Of a stretch of DNA of 64,000 nt, positions 9,951 through 18,381 are shown piece by piece. The position numbers and the translations under genes were made by a program. Positions within the stretch are counted from its first letter, which is position 1. Every line of letters begins with the position of its first letter. The stretch is taken from contig NZ_LFIJ01000001.1 in the NCBI RefSeq assembly GCF_001187555.1, positions 646,169 to 710,168 of the forward strand, in the 5' to 3' direction. Source of the DNA: Gilvimarinus polysaccharolyticus (GTDB lineage Bacteria > Pseudomonadota > Gammaproteobacteria > Pseudomonadales > Cellvibrionaceae). The notes beneath the pieces are model-generated. The model worked only from the letters and a program-made list of their open reading frames with translations. It was not told the origin of the DNA and made no database searches.

Positions 9951-10520
9951 ATGAGTATTAAATCCGATAAATGGATGCGCCGTATGGCTGCCGAGCAAGG
10001 TATGATCGAGCCGTTTGAGCCAGAGCAGGTGCGCTACGGTGCCGATCAACAGCGCATTGTGTCTTATGGCACCTCTAGTTACGGTTACGATGTACGTTGT
10101 GCTGATGAGTTTAAGATTTTTACCAATGTCTATTCGTCGGTGGTGGATCCCAAGAACTTTGATGAAAACAGCTTTGTCGATATCAAAAGCGATGTATGCA
10201 TTATTCCGCCAAATTCTTTTGCACTGGCCCGCACGGTCGAATACTTTAAGATTCCGCGTTCAGTGCTAACTGTGTGTCTGGGTAAATCTACTTACGCCCG
10301 CTGCGGTATTATTGTTAACGTAACGCCGCTTGAGCCCGAGTGGGAAGGACATGTGACGCTGGAGTTTTCTAACACCACGCCATTGCCTGCCAAAATTTAC
10401 GCCAATGAAGGTGTGGCGCAAATGCTGTTTTTTGAATCAGACGAAGAGTGCGAAACTAGCTATCGCGATCGCGGTGGTAAATATCAAGGTCAGCGTGGTG
10501 TAACCTTACCAAGAACATAA
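9951..10520 (+). CDS. dcd: dCTP deaminase
   Basis: Converts dCTP to dUTP, feeding dTMP synthesis through dUTPase. 189 residues, normal for the proteobacterial trimeric enzyme. Diagnostic stretches are [10 protein letters not shown] with the substrate-binding Ser/Arg, and [17 protein letters not shown] with the catalytic Glu. A GGGGAG ribosome-binding site lies just upstream. A dimeric dUTPase (59917-60546) is also encoded in the window, so the dCTP-dUTP-dUMP route is complete here. Confidence 0.97.
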   Translation: MSIKSDKWMRRMAAEQGMIEPFEPEQVRYGADQQRIVSYGTSSYGYDVRCADEFKIFTNVYSSVVDPKNFDENSFVDIKSDVCIIPPNSFALARTVEYFKIPRSVLTVCLGKSTYARCGIIVNVTPLEPEWEGHVTLEFSNTTPLPAKIYANEGVAQMLFFESDEECETSYRDRGGKYQGQRGVTLPRT

Positions 10521-10591
10521 GTTCTTGGTGGGCCTTATGGCTGGAAAAAATTAACAAATATAAACCTTCGTGAAACTTTTCGTTTTACTCG

Positions 10592-10660
10592 ACGTCCTAA
10601 ACCTGCTTACAAAACATGCACCTGTTGTGTGTTTTGTCGGGAGGTTTTACTACAGGACGT
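10592..10660 (+). other. Composite long hairpin, candidate structured RNA
   Basis: Three nested arms can pair in one hairpin: ACGTCCT (10592-10598) with AGGACGT (10654-10660); AAACCT (10599-10604) with AGGTTT (10642-10647); ACAAAAC (10609-10615) with GTTTTGT (10631-10637). Between them are a 6-base one-sided bulge and a 4x4 internal loop, and the tip is a 15-base loop. It lies 72 bases after dcd and about 150 before the first barrel gene. No T tract follows directly, so a simple terminator is unlikely. I do not recognise a known riboswitch class. The 290 bases around it hold no gene. Confidence 0.6.
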
Positions 10661-10810
10661 ATCTGTTTAGCCCCTCCATTTTTTAATTGTCACTATGTTA
10701 ATGTCCGCGTTTGTCTGAGCGCGGAGCGCTTTTGGCTGGCCAAAAAACGTGGCTGCCGTGTAAGCAATTAACTGTACCAATAGTGGGTCGTTATTGTTAA
10801 TGGAGTTTTT

Positions 10811-11662
10811 ATGCGTTTTAAATTAGGGTTGATTGCATCGGTTGGTTTTTTGGGTTCCATGCATGCATTGGCGGAGCCGTACCAGTGGGAAGTCGAGGGT
10901 AGTTATCGCAGTGGCGAAGACACATTACCGTCTTATTTTGGCCAGGATCGTGATGCCTATAGCGTTTCGGGGAAGTACTATTTTTCGCCAGTATCTAGCG
11001 CTGGTCGGCCACTGGCTGAGGCTGCGTTTTTAGCCCGAGCCAGCAGTGTTAATATCTTGATGGATCACCATACGGACGTGGTCGATCAAAGCTATTGTTC
11101 CAGTGAGGACGATTGTACAACTAATAAGAGTGACGAGTCTGAAAGTGGTTTGGGGGTGGGGCTTGAGTATTACGTCCCCAATAGTATTTTTTATCTTGCG
11201 GGGCAGGTTAAGCAAAGTCAGCGTGAGGTAAATAGTTATTATTCTGGCGCTGGAAGCGAATGGTATCACTCTGAGGATAGTAGTCGTACATCGTGGGCAG
11301 CTACTGTTGGTGTGATGCCCATTGATGGATGGTTAATTGCCGCAAAGATCGGAGAGCAAAACGACTTTAATGGTAGCGAACAGAGCATTGAAACCAAGTA
11401 TGTTTTACCCATGGGGCAGCAAGCACTTAAATTAACGGGTGCTTATTATTTGGATGGTTACGACTACCTCCAGCGTGATTGGCAGGTCGGCGCTGATTAT
11501 TTCTTTACGCCCTCGCTCAGTATTGGTGGTACGTACGCCGATGGCGATAGCTACGGCGTGCGAGCCGAGAAGTTCTTTACCGAATCTTTTAGTTTATCTG
11601 CTGACTATCAGGATGGTGATTACGAAGAGTCCTTTGGGGTTTCGTTAAAAGCACGCTTTTAA
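10811..11662 (+). CDS. Putative outer-membrane beta-barrel (porin-like), copy 1
   Basis: 283 residues with a signal peptide ending near HALA-EP (residue 21), then a sequence of alternating polar and aromatic residues with a final SFGVSLKARF. The terminal Phe is the usual signal for the BAM complex. It resembles putative general porins, but no specific function can be given. It is a paralog of the next gene: both share YYFSP, then AEAAFLxRASSV, and a repeated FFTxSxSLS-type C-terminal strand. GGAG precedes the ATG. A terminator follows, so it is probably transcribed alone. Confidence 0.75.
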   Translation: MRFKLGLIASVGFLGSMHALAEPYQWEVEGSYRSGEDTLPSYFGQDRDAYSVSGKYYFSPVSSAGRPLAEAAFLARASSVNILMDHHTDVVDQSYCSSEDDCTTNKSDESESGLGVGLEYYVPNSIFYLAGQVKQSQREVNSYYSGAGSEWYHSEDSSRTSWAATVGVMPIDGWLIAAKIGEQNDFNGSEQSIETKYVLPMGQQALKLTGAYYLDGYDYLQRDWQVGADYFFTPSLSIGGTYADGDSYGVRAEKFFTESFSLSADYQDGDYEESFGVSLKARF

Positions 11663-11690
11663 TCACGCTTTTTGAGACTCATGCTTTAGT

Positions 11691-11725
11691 AAACAGCGCC
11701 AAGTGGTTACACTGGCGCTGTTTTT
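11691..11725 (+). terminator. Rho-independent terminator after barrel gene 1
   Basis: AAACAGCGCCA (11691-11701) pairs with TGGCGCTGTTT (11713-11723); AGTG/CACT can extend the stem inward. A T run follows. Confidence 0.85.
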
Positions 11726-11827
11726 CGGGTTGCCCATGCCCGAGGTGCGTAGTTGAATATCAAATACAATAAAGTAGAGGTTGATAAAGTCTCTATCGAG
11801 AGCGCTTATTTATTACAAGGAGTTTAT

Positions 11828-12640
11828 ATGAAACGAATTTTTTATGGCGCATTACTAAGTGCTGTTAGCTTTTCAGCGATGGCAGACCCCTATAGTTATC
11901 AAGCCGAAATAGGTGGTCGTTATAACTACACGGACGGCGTTTTTGATGATGATGATAGCTATAGTGTGTATGGCAGCTATTATTTTTCACCGGTACAACT
12001 AAAGAACCATGCGTATGCAGAGGCTGCTTTTCTTGAGCGGGCAAGCTCGGTTACCTTGGGTGGAACCTTTGCAGATAACTCCTTCACTGCCTATAACGTG
12101 TGTGCGGCCAGCAGTTGTTCAACTGTGCCGAAAAATCTGCAGTCGCAAAACTACAGCCTGAGCACGCGGGGCTATGTTCTTGATTCTATAATTTATGCAT
12201 CGGCAACATATAATTATCACGACCATAAAATTGAGTATTCCAATGGTCAAAGCCACTCAGGTTCAGATACACACTGGTCTGCTCAATTGGGTGTGGCACC
12301 CTTGGAAGGTTGGTTGTTAACCACCGGTTTTTCAGAAGATTCTGCATTGTTTGAAGATGGCTGGAATGTGCACAGTAAATACGTCGGCGAGTTGACCAAT
12401 GGTCGCGCTTACAACCTAGAAGCTGGTTATGCTGATTGGGATAATGGCGATAGCAGCTGGACTGTGGGTGGGGATTTTTACTTTACCCGTGCAGTTAGCG
12501 TAGGTGGTACTGTAGGCGAAGACGATGTTTACTCATTGCGTGCACAGAGCTTTTTTACACCAAATGTGAGCCTTTCTGTTAATTTGATGAACAGTGAGTA
12601 TGCTGATTCTTACTCGGTAGGTTTAACCGCAAGATTTTAA
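11828..12640 (+). CDS. Putative outer-membrane beta-barrel (porin-like), copy 2
   Basis: 270 residues from ATG 11828, which has an AAGGAG site 5 bases upstream and begins a clean signal peptide (MKRIFYGALLSAVSFSAMA). The frame is open for 25 more codons upstream, but these lack a signal sequence. The mature part ends in YSVGLTARF with a terminal Phe. It aligns by eye with the previous gene (YSVYGSYYFSP, AEAAFLERASSV, SVGGTVGEDDVYSLRAQSFF), so the two arose by tandem duplication followed by strong divergence. Ligand unknown. Confidence 0.75.
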   Translation: MKRIFYGALLSAVSFSAMADPYSYQAEIGGRYNYTDGVFDDDDSYSVYGSYYFSPVQLKNHAYAEAAFLERASSVTLGGTFADNSFTAYNVCAASSCSTVPKNLQSQNYSLSTRGYVLDSIIYASATYNYHDHKIEYSNGQSHSGSDTHWSAQLGVAPLEGWLLTTGFSEDSALFEDGWNVHSKYVGELTNGRAYNLEAGYADWDNGDSSWTVGGDFYFTRAVSVGGTVGEDDVYSLRAQSFFTPNVSLSVNLMNSEYADSYSVGLTARF

Positions 12641-12668
12641 TGTTTAAGGTGGCCGCCCGTTGCGGCTG

Positions 12669-12710
12669 ACACAAAAAAAGCCGACGTGTTAGCGTCGGCT
12701 TTTTTTGTGT
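12669..12710. terminator. Bidirectional terminator between barrel gene 2 and aroA
   Basis: A perfect 18-bp stem: 12669-12686 pairs with 12693-12710 around the loop TGTTAG. GC-rich core GCCGACG/CGTCGGC is flanked by A and T runs on opposite sides, so it can serve both converging genes. Confidence 0.93.
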
Positions 12711-12740
12711 CGTTTATTTTTTAGGCTCTAATAAAAGCAG

Positions 12741-14024
12741 TTACTGAGTAACCCGCGCAAACTCATCAAAGTAGCTGGGGAAGGTCTTAGAGGTGCACTT
12801 AGGGTCGTTAATCACAATCTCGGCCTCGCCAAAACTTGCCAGTGAAAAACACATAGCCATGCGGTGGTCGTTGTAAGTGTCAATGGCGGCAGCCTGCATC
12901 TGCTCGGGCGGCTCGATGTAAATATAATCTTTGCCTTCGTCGACAACCGCACCCAACTTGCGTAGCTCGATGGCCATGGCCGCTAGGCGGTCGGTCTCTT
13001 TAACACGCCAGTTATAAATATTGCGAATGCGGGTTGGTCCATCGGCAAACAGTGCGGCAGTGGCAATGGTCATTGCCGCGTCGGGGATATGGTTTAAATC
13101 CACATCAACGCCTTGTAGCTTGCCAGTGCCTTTTACTTCAATCCACATGTCCGAATAGGTGACCTCGGCGCCCATTTGCTTTAATACATCGGCAAATTTT
13201 GCGTCGCCTTGAATGCTGGCGCTGCCGGTACCGTGTACTTTTATTGGGCCGCCGCCAATGGCCGCTGCCGCTAAAAAGTACGAGGCCGACGAAGCATCGC
13301 CTTCGACCATAATCTCGCCCGGCGATTGATAAGTCTGATTACCGGTAACGTTAAAGCTTTGATAGTTGTTGTTGGCAACGCTCACGCCAAATTTGGCCAT
13401 GGTGTCGAGGGTAATATCGATGTAAGGCTTAGAAACTAGCTCCCCCTCGACTTTAATGGTTGTGTCTCCGCCCAGCAGCGGGGCCACCATTAACAGCGCG
13501 GTCAGGTATTGGCTTGAGATGTTGCCTTTGATGCTGACTTCACCGCCGGCTAGGGTTTTACCGGTAATCAGTAGCGGCGGAAAACCGTCGTCTTGTTGGT
13601 ACTGGATATCGGCACCCAGCTGGCGCAAAGCATCAATCAAGTCACCAATGGGGCGCTCGTACATGCGTGGCTCGCCAGTAATGGTGAACTCGCCAGCGCT
13701 AACCGCTAGTGCGGCAGTCAGTGGGCGTACGGCTGTGCCGGCATTGCCAAGGTACAAAGTGGCGGCGGCATCGATTGCAAACGTGCCGCCTAAGCCTTCA
13801 AGAGTACAAGTCTGTTTGTCATCGCTCAGCTGGTAATTCACGCCTAAAGCGGTTAACGCGCCAAGCATATAACTCACGTCATCACTGTCGAGCAAGTTGG
13901 TGATGGTGGTTTTGCCTTTGGCCAATGCCGCCAACAGCAAAATGCGGTTAGAAAGGCTTTTTGAGCCGGGCAGAGTCACTTCGCCCCGAGCACTGGTGAT
14001 AGGTTTTAGGGTTAAAGTTTCCAT
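12741..14024 (-). CDS. aroA: 3-phosphoshikimate 1-carboxyvinyltransferase (EPSP synthase)
   Basis: Transfers enolpyruvyl from PEP to shikimate 3-phosphate in aromatic amino acid synthesis. Family signatures: [10 protein letters not shown] near the N terminus, [15 protein letters not shown], and DHRMAM near the C terminus. I place the start at METLTLKPI (14024), which matches the E. coli protein start and gives 427 residues, the same length as E. coli AroA. The frame allows five extra residues but without a ribosome-binding site. Confidence 0.97.
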   Translation of the reverse strand: METLTLKPITSARGEVTLPGSKSLSNRILLLAALAKGKTTITNLLDSDDVSYMLGALTALGVNYQLSDDKQTCTLEGLGGTFAIDAAATLYLGNAGTAVRPLTAALAVSAGEFTITGEPRMYERPIGDLIDALRQLGADIQYQQDDGFPPLLITGKTLAGGEVSIKGNISSQYLTALLMVAPLLGGDTTIKVEGELVSKPYIDITLDTMAKFGVSVANNNYQSFNVTGNQTYQSPGEIMVEGDASSASYFLAAAAIGGGPIKVHGTGSASIQGDAKFADVLKQMGAEVTYSDMWIEVKGTGKLQGVDVDLNHIPDAAMTIATAALFADGPTRIRNIYNWRVKETDRLAAMAIELRKLGAVVDEGKDYIYIEPPEQMQAAAIDTYNDHRMAMCFSLASFGEAEIVINDPKCTSKTFPSYFDEFARVTQ

Positions 14025-14061
14025 AAATTGCCAGCTCATTATATAAAAGGCGGCATTTTAC

Positions 14062-14097
14062 CAAAAACTGGCACCACTGCGCTATGGGCAGTGGTGC
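14062..14097 (-). terminator. Terminator between Gfo/Idh gene and aroA
   Basis: A perfect 10-bp stem, GCACCACTGC (14071-14080) with GCAGTGGTGC (14088-14097), is followed on the minus strand by TTTTT (14063-14067). It should stop transcription from the upstream oxidoreductase gene before aroA. Confidence 0.7.
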
Positions 14098-14115
14098 TGT
14101 GGATGACAGGTGGGG

Positions 14116-15108
14116 TTATTCAAAGCTGTATTTAAGTGGTAGTTGCTCTCGAATTTTGTCCAGCACCTGCATAATGCCGAGTGTTTCGGCAAGCGGGATG
14201 ATCGGACTTTCAAGTTCACCGGCACGAATACAGCGGGCGGCCTCACGCACCTGAAAGATAAAACCGTTGTCGGCGTTGGTTGCGCTAAGTGATTCGGCCT
14301 CAGCCCATTCGCGGCCATTTAGTTCGCGCAAAGTGAATGAATCGGCCGACTGAAAGTCGGGGTAATCGATGCGCCCGGCGCTGCCAAATAAGCTCACGTC
14401 TTGCCCCAGCAGTAAGTTAAAGCTGGTGTTAACGGTTGCAATGCAGCCTGATGGAAAAACCAACTGATACGATGCGATCTCATCGACTCCAGTCTTACTA
14501 AAGTGGCAATGGCTATGAGTAATACGGGGTAACTCTCCCAGCCAATAGCACAACATACTAATCGGATAGATGCCCATATCTAGGGTGACGCCACCGGCCA
14601 GCGCGGGGTCGATTAACCGTGGCAGGTAGTGATCGGGGGCAATGCCGCCAAAATTGATATTGGCAATTTTAACCGCGCCAATACGGCCACTTTTAATGGT
14701 ATCGCGCAGCTTAACCATCGATGGCAAAAAACGTGTCCAGATGGCCTCCATTAAAAACACCCCATGGCGCTGGGCGCAATCTATTAATACCTGTGCCTGA
14801 GGGGCGTTTACGGTAAAGGGTTTTTCAATCACCACATGTTTGCCGTGGGCTAGGGCCAGCAGAGCGTTATCGGCGTGAAAATTGTGAGTGGTGGCAATGT
14901 AAACAACATCAATATCATCCCGGGATACTAATCGGGCGTAGGTTTCACTGTCGATTTGGTGTTGATTGGCAAAGGTTTGCGCCCGCTCGGGTGATTTAGA
15001 TGCAATAGCGATAAGTGTGTTGTCGGGCTCTAAAGCGATAGCCTCGGCCATTTTATGAGCAATAATGCCGGCTCCGATAATGCCCCAACGAATTGTATGA
15101 TTGGCCAT
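14116..15108 (-). CDS. Gfo/Idh/MocA family oxidoreductase
   Basis: An NAD(P)-dependent oxidoreductase of the glucose-fructose oxidoreductase/inositol dehydrogenase family. Rossmann motif GIIGAGIIAHKMAEA at the N terminus, HVVIEKPFTVNAPQA with the family EKP, and a C-terminal alpha/beta domain containing GGVTLDMGIYPI. 330 residues, typical of the dihydrodiol-dehydrogenase-like branch. An AGGAGG site precedes the ATG. There is no signal peptide, so it is cytoplasmic. The substrate, probably a sugar or polyol, cannot be told from sequence. Confidence 0.88.
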   Translation of the reverse strand: MANHTIRWGIIGAGIIAHKMAEAIALEPDNTLIAIASKSPERAQTFANQHQIDSETYARLVSRDDIDVVYIATTHNFHADNALLALAHGKHVVIEKPFTVNAPQAQVLIDCAQRHGVFLMEAIWTRFLPSMVKLRDTIKSGRIGAVKIANINFGGIAPDHYLPRLIDPALAGGVTLDMGIYPISMLCYWLGELPRITHSHCHFSKTGVDEIASYQLVFPSGCIATVNTSFNLLLGQDVSLFGSAGRIDYPDFQSADSFTLRELNGREWAEAESLSATNADNGFIFQVREAARCIRAGELESPIIPLAETLGIMQVLDKIREQLPLKYSFE

Positions 15109-15203
15109 AACGCCTCCTGTTATGATATGAACTGGCGAATAAACGTGTTGCCAGTAAGAACGTGCTCCAATACTACACCGTTGTAAATGGCAGTGATGTA
15201 AAA

Positions 15204-15329
15204 ATGGCCAGCGCCGGCAGTAAAGAAATGTATAAAAACACCAATGTCATATTAAGCTATTGTGTACTTTTTGCGCTCGTCGCCGTGGCACTTATTAGCG
15301 TCGCAGATACGCTATTGATCTTTCGCTGA
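15204..15329 (+). CDS. Possible 41-residue single-span membrane protein
   Basis: A short frame, starting MASAGSKEMYKN and continuing as one hydrophobic helix of about 23 residues (ending VADTLLIFR), lies 29 bases before the ZIP transporter gene. Helix-like composition and position suggest a small membrane protein or leader peptide. There is no convincing ribosome-binding site, and a chance frame cannot be excluded. Confidence 0.3.
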   Translation: MASAGSKEMYKNTNVILSYCVLFALVAVALISVADTLLIFR

Positions 15330-15358
15330 CAGATTTAAAGGATAAAAAGGGGTAAATC

Positions 15359-16069
15359 GTGCAACAGGAAGTCGTTATTATCTTAATTACATGGGCGGCC
15401 GGTGTTACCGCGTTGCTTGGTGGCTTTGTCGCTCGTATCGAAACATTTAAAGAGGGTGTGGCGAAACAAGAATTTGTACATGGCATTATCGCTTTTGGTG
15501 GCGGCGCACTGCTTGCCGCTGTGGCGTTTGCATTAACGCCCCACGCAATGGCGGCGTTATCGCCGCTAACCTTAGCCCTAAGTTTTTGTGCCGGAGCGTT
15601 GTTGTTTTTTGCACTGGATGGATACCTTGCTAAGCGCGGCGGTGCATTTTCGCAGTTTTTAGCCATGCTAATGGACTTTGTTCCCGAGGCCATTTCGCTC
15701 GGCGCTATTTTCACCCATAACCGTAAAATGGGTTTGGTCTTGGCCGCCTTTATTGGCCTGCAAAATTTTCCCGAAGGGTTTAACGCGTTTCGCGAGTTAA
15801 AAAAGAGCGGTGTGCGCGCAGGCACTATTTTATGGGTGTTTTTAGGGGTGAGTTTTTTGGGGCCATTGGCGGCGTTAACGGGGTACTATTTTCTTCAGGG
15901 GCAGGAGCAAATAACCGCTATTATTATGTCGTTTGCCGCTGGGGGAATTTTGTATCTCATTTTTCAAGATATAGCGCCACAAGCGGTAATGCGGCGTCAT
16001 TGGTCGCCGCCGTTGGGTGCTGTGCTCGGGTTTTTGATCGGCATGCTCGGCACGGCTGCTATTTCTTAA
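15359..16069 (+). CDS. ZIP family divalent metal transporter
   Basis: A membrane protein of 236 residues with about seven to eight hydrophobic segments. ZIP-type metal-path motifs are seen: DFVPEAISLGA in the fourth helix, QNFPEGFNAF in the fifth (usual HNxPEG), and FQDIAPQA later (usual HExxPE). Replacement of the motif His by Gln in QNFPEG and in the FQD segment makes metal choice uncertain. It starts with GTG after AAAGGGG. The ZIP family normally brings zinc, iron or manganese into the cytoplasm. Confidence 0.8.
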   Translation: MQQEVVIILITWAAGVTALLGGFVARIETFKEGVAKQEFVHGIIAFGGGALLAAVAFALTPHAMAALSPLTLALSFCAGALLFFALDGYLAKRGGAFSQFLAMLMDFVPEAISLGAIFTHNRKMGLVLAAFIGLQNFPEGFNAFRELKKSGVRAGTILWVFLGVSFLGPLAALTGYYFLQGQEQITAIIMSFAAGGILYLIFQDIAPQAVMRRHWSPPLGAVLGFLIGMLGTAAIS

Positions 16070-16171
16070 ACTATTATTTTTTAAACCGTTATCGGTTAAA
16101 CCCAGAGCGATTGCTTTGCCGCGCGGTTAACACGCCGCACCAACCTAAACCTTTTGTGCGAGACATAGCTT

Positions 16172-17074
16172 ATGCGTATTGCCTTAGTCGGGCTGGGCGA
16201 TATTGCCCAAAAAGCTTACCTTCCTGTTGTTGCCCGCCACGGTGATATCACCCCTATTTTGTGCACTCGTAACCACGCAGTGTTGCAATCGTTATCGGCG
16301 CGTTACCGAATTGCCGAAACTTACCCAAGTTACGATGAGCTGCTGGCTGCGCGTCCCGCTGCAGTCATGATTCACTCTGCCACCGATAGTCACTATCGGC
16401 TTGCCCGTACAGCGCTAGAGCAGGGCATAGCTGTGTTTGTCGATAAACCCATCAGCTACCAATTGGCTGAAGTGGAAGCGTTGATTACGCTTGCACAAAA
16501 TAACAACACGGTATTGTTTTGTGGTTTTAATCGGCGTTACGCCCCCCTGTATCAAGCACCCTTGGCGGTGCAGCCCATTAACGTGCACTATCAAAAAAAT
16601 CGGCATAACCTCGCGGACGATGCACGTATTTTTATTTATGATGATTTTATTCACGTATTAGATTTTGTTCGGCATTGCGCTAAGGTAGAAAAGGTTGACG
16701 CGATTAAACCGTGGGTGAGTGCTTATAGCGAGCAGGGCAAACTGGGTAGTGTGCAGGTAAGTTTTAGCGTTGCGGGCGGCTCTTTTACGGCAGCCATGAA
16801 CCGTTTAAGTGGTCAGGCTCGCGAGCGGTTAGAGTACAGCGGATACAATCAAAGCTGGCAGGTCGATAACGTCGCATCGGGCATTCACTACAAAGATAAT
16901 AAAGCAATTGCTATGGGCTTTAGCGACTGGGATGACACCCTGTATAAACGCGGATTTGTCGATATGATTGATGCGTTTTTCGCTATGTTGCAACAAGGCA
17001 ACGCCGATACAGAGTATTTGGCGGGCGTGTTAGCCAGCCATCGCTTATGTGAGCGAGTGCTGCAAGAAATCTAA
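16172..17074 (+). CDS. yceM: YceM/MviM-like Gfo/Idh/MocA oxidoreductase
   Basis: 300 residues, Rossmann motif ALVGLGDIAQKAYLP, FVDKPISYQL as the EKP-like segment, FCGFNRRYAPLY, and IYDDFIHVLDFVR. These align with E. coli YceM (MviM), whose reaction is not firmly known. Short C-terminal domain for the family, as in YceM. It follows the ZIP gene by about 100 bases. It is a different branch from the two other oxidoreductases of the family in this window. Confidence 0.85.
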   Translation: MRIALVGLGDIAQKAYLPVVARHGDITPILCTRNHAVLQSLSARYRIAETYPSYDELLAARPAAVMIHSATDSHYRLARTALEQGIAVFVDKPISYQLAEVEALITLAQNNNTVLFCGFNRRYAPLYQAPLAVQPINVHYQKNRHNLADDARIFIYDDFIHVLDFVRHCAKVEKVDAIKPWVSAYSEQGKLGSVQVSFSVAGGSFTAAMNRLSGQARERLEYSGYNQSWQVDNVASGIHYKDNKAIAMGFSDWDDTLYKRGFVDMIDAFFAMLQQGNADTEYLAGVLASHRLCERVLQEI

Positions 17075-17090
17075 GGCGGTGAGGTTAATG

Positions 17091-18299
17091 TTACCAGTTG
17101 CCCATCAAGCTTAAGCAGAGCTTGATGGTGGAGGCGTTAAGGATATCGATAAAAAACGCTCCCACCAAAGGCACAATTAAAAATGCTTTAGGCGAGGGGC
17201 CATAGCGCCCAGTGGTCGAATCCATATTGGCAATCGCCACCGGTGTAGCGCCAAGTCCCAGCCCAGCAAAGCCTGCCGATATGACCGCTGCATCATAGTC
17301 CCGGCCCATGACTTTAAACACAATATAAATTGCAAATAACGTCATGGTTAAAGTTTGCAGTAATAGCGCAATAATAATAGGGGTAAAGTTACTGGCCAGT
17401 GACCATAACTGTAAGCTCATTAGGCTTATGCCTAAAAATAAGCTTAATGACACTTCACCAAATTTAGCAATTGCGCTATGGCTTACTGGTAGCTTCAATC
17501 GGTCGGCAGCATTGGTGAGTACAATACCTGCGAACATAGCGGTGAGAAACCCCGGCAACAAAATGTTGCGCTTAAACAATAACTGGTTAGCCAGCTCGCC
17601 TAACTGCACACACAGTGCAAGCAGCACAATAACAGTCAAGATAGCGCTAAGGTCCCAAGGGTCTTGTTCTACATCGACTGTTGCTGTTTCTATGTCGTGT
17701 GGCTCGGTTGCCTCAATTAAATTTGGCGATAACTGATTTTTTTCAATCAACCACTTGGCGATGGGCGCGCCAATAATCCCCCCAGCCACCAAACCAAAGG
17801 TGGCAAAGGTGATGCCTATAGTGCCGGCCTCATACAAGCCCGCCGCCTCGGCCTCGGCGCCCCAAGCAATGGCCGTACCGTGGCCACCAGCCAGCGAAAT
17901 ACTGCCCGCCATTAAACCGTAACCAGGGTGTACGCCATAAAAAACGGCGATAGCGACACCAATAATATCTTGTAGGATTAAAAATACGGCTGCTACGGCC
18001 ACTAATTTAACTAATGCCCGCCCGCCACTGGATAAGATGCTGAGCTTGGCGGCAAGACCAATAGTAGAGAAAAACACCAACAGTAAAAAATCGCGTACCT
18101 GCATATCAAACAGCAGTTGCACACCACCGATAAAATATAAGGCGGCGGTCAACACACTAAATAATATACCGCCGGTAACAGAAGGGGGGATGTTGCTATT
18201 GCCTAAGAGCTTAAGGCGTTGGTTAACATAGATACCGACAAACAGCACAAAGATGCACAGAATTAACGTGGGGATGGGCGGTAGGGATAGGGTAATCAT
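17091..18299 (-). CDS. gltS: Sodium/glutamate symporter
   Basis: Na+-coupled glutamate uptake across the inner membrane. 402 residues (E. coli GltS 401), about ten to twelve helices in two inverted halves, with Gly-rich re-entrant loops SLAGGHGTAIAWG and SAGFAGLGLGATPVAIANMDS. Both loops are family hallmarks. It converges with yceM, which ends 16 bases away, and no terminator hairpin is seen between them. Confidence 0.95.
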   Translation of the reverse strand: MITLSLPPIPTLILCIFVLFVGIYVNQRLKLLGNSNIPPSVTGGILFSVLTAALYFIGGVQLLFDMQVRDFLLLVFFSTIGLAAKLSILSSGGRALVKLVAVAAVFLILQDIIGVAIAVFYGVHPGYGLMAGSISLAGGHGTAIAWGAEAEAAGLYEAGTIGITFATFGLVAGGIIGAPIAKWLIEKNQLSPNLIEATEPHDIETATVDVEQDPWDLSAILTVIVLLALCVQLGELANQLLFKRNILLPGFLTAMFAGIVLTNAADRLKLPVSHSAIAKFGEVSLSLFLGISLMSLQLWSLASNFTPIIIALLLQTLTMTLFAIYIVFKVMGRDYDAAVISAGFAGLGLGATPVAIANMDSTTGRYGPSPKAFLIVPLVGAFFIDILNASTIKLCLSLMGNW

Positions 18300-18348
18300 G
18301 ACGAGCCTTGCGTAGCTTGAGCAATTGGCCCTGATTATAACCTATTGA

Positions 18349-18376
18349 CAAAAAAAGCCCCGGCATTGCCGGGGCT
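18349..18376 (-). terminator. Terminator after the TonB receptor gene
   Basis: AGCCCCGGC (18356-18364) and GCCGGGGCT (18368-18376) form a 9-bp stem with a 3-base loop. The run of A at 18349-18355 gives the T tract on the minus strand. Confidence 0.9.
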
Positions 18377-18381
18377 AGGGG

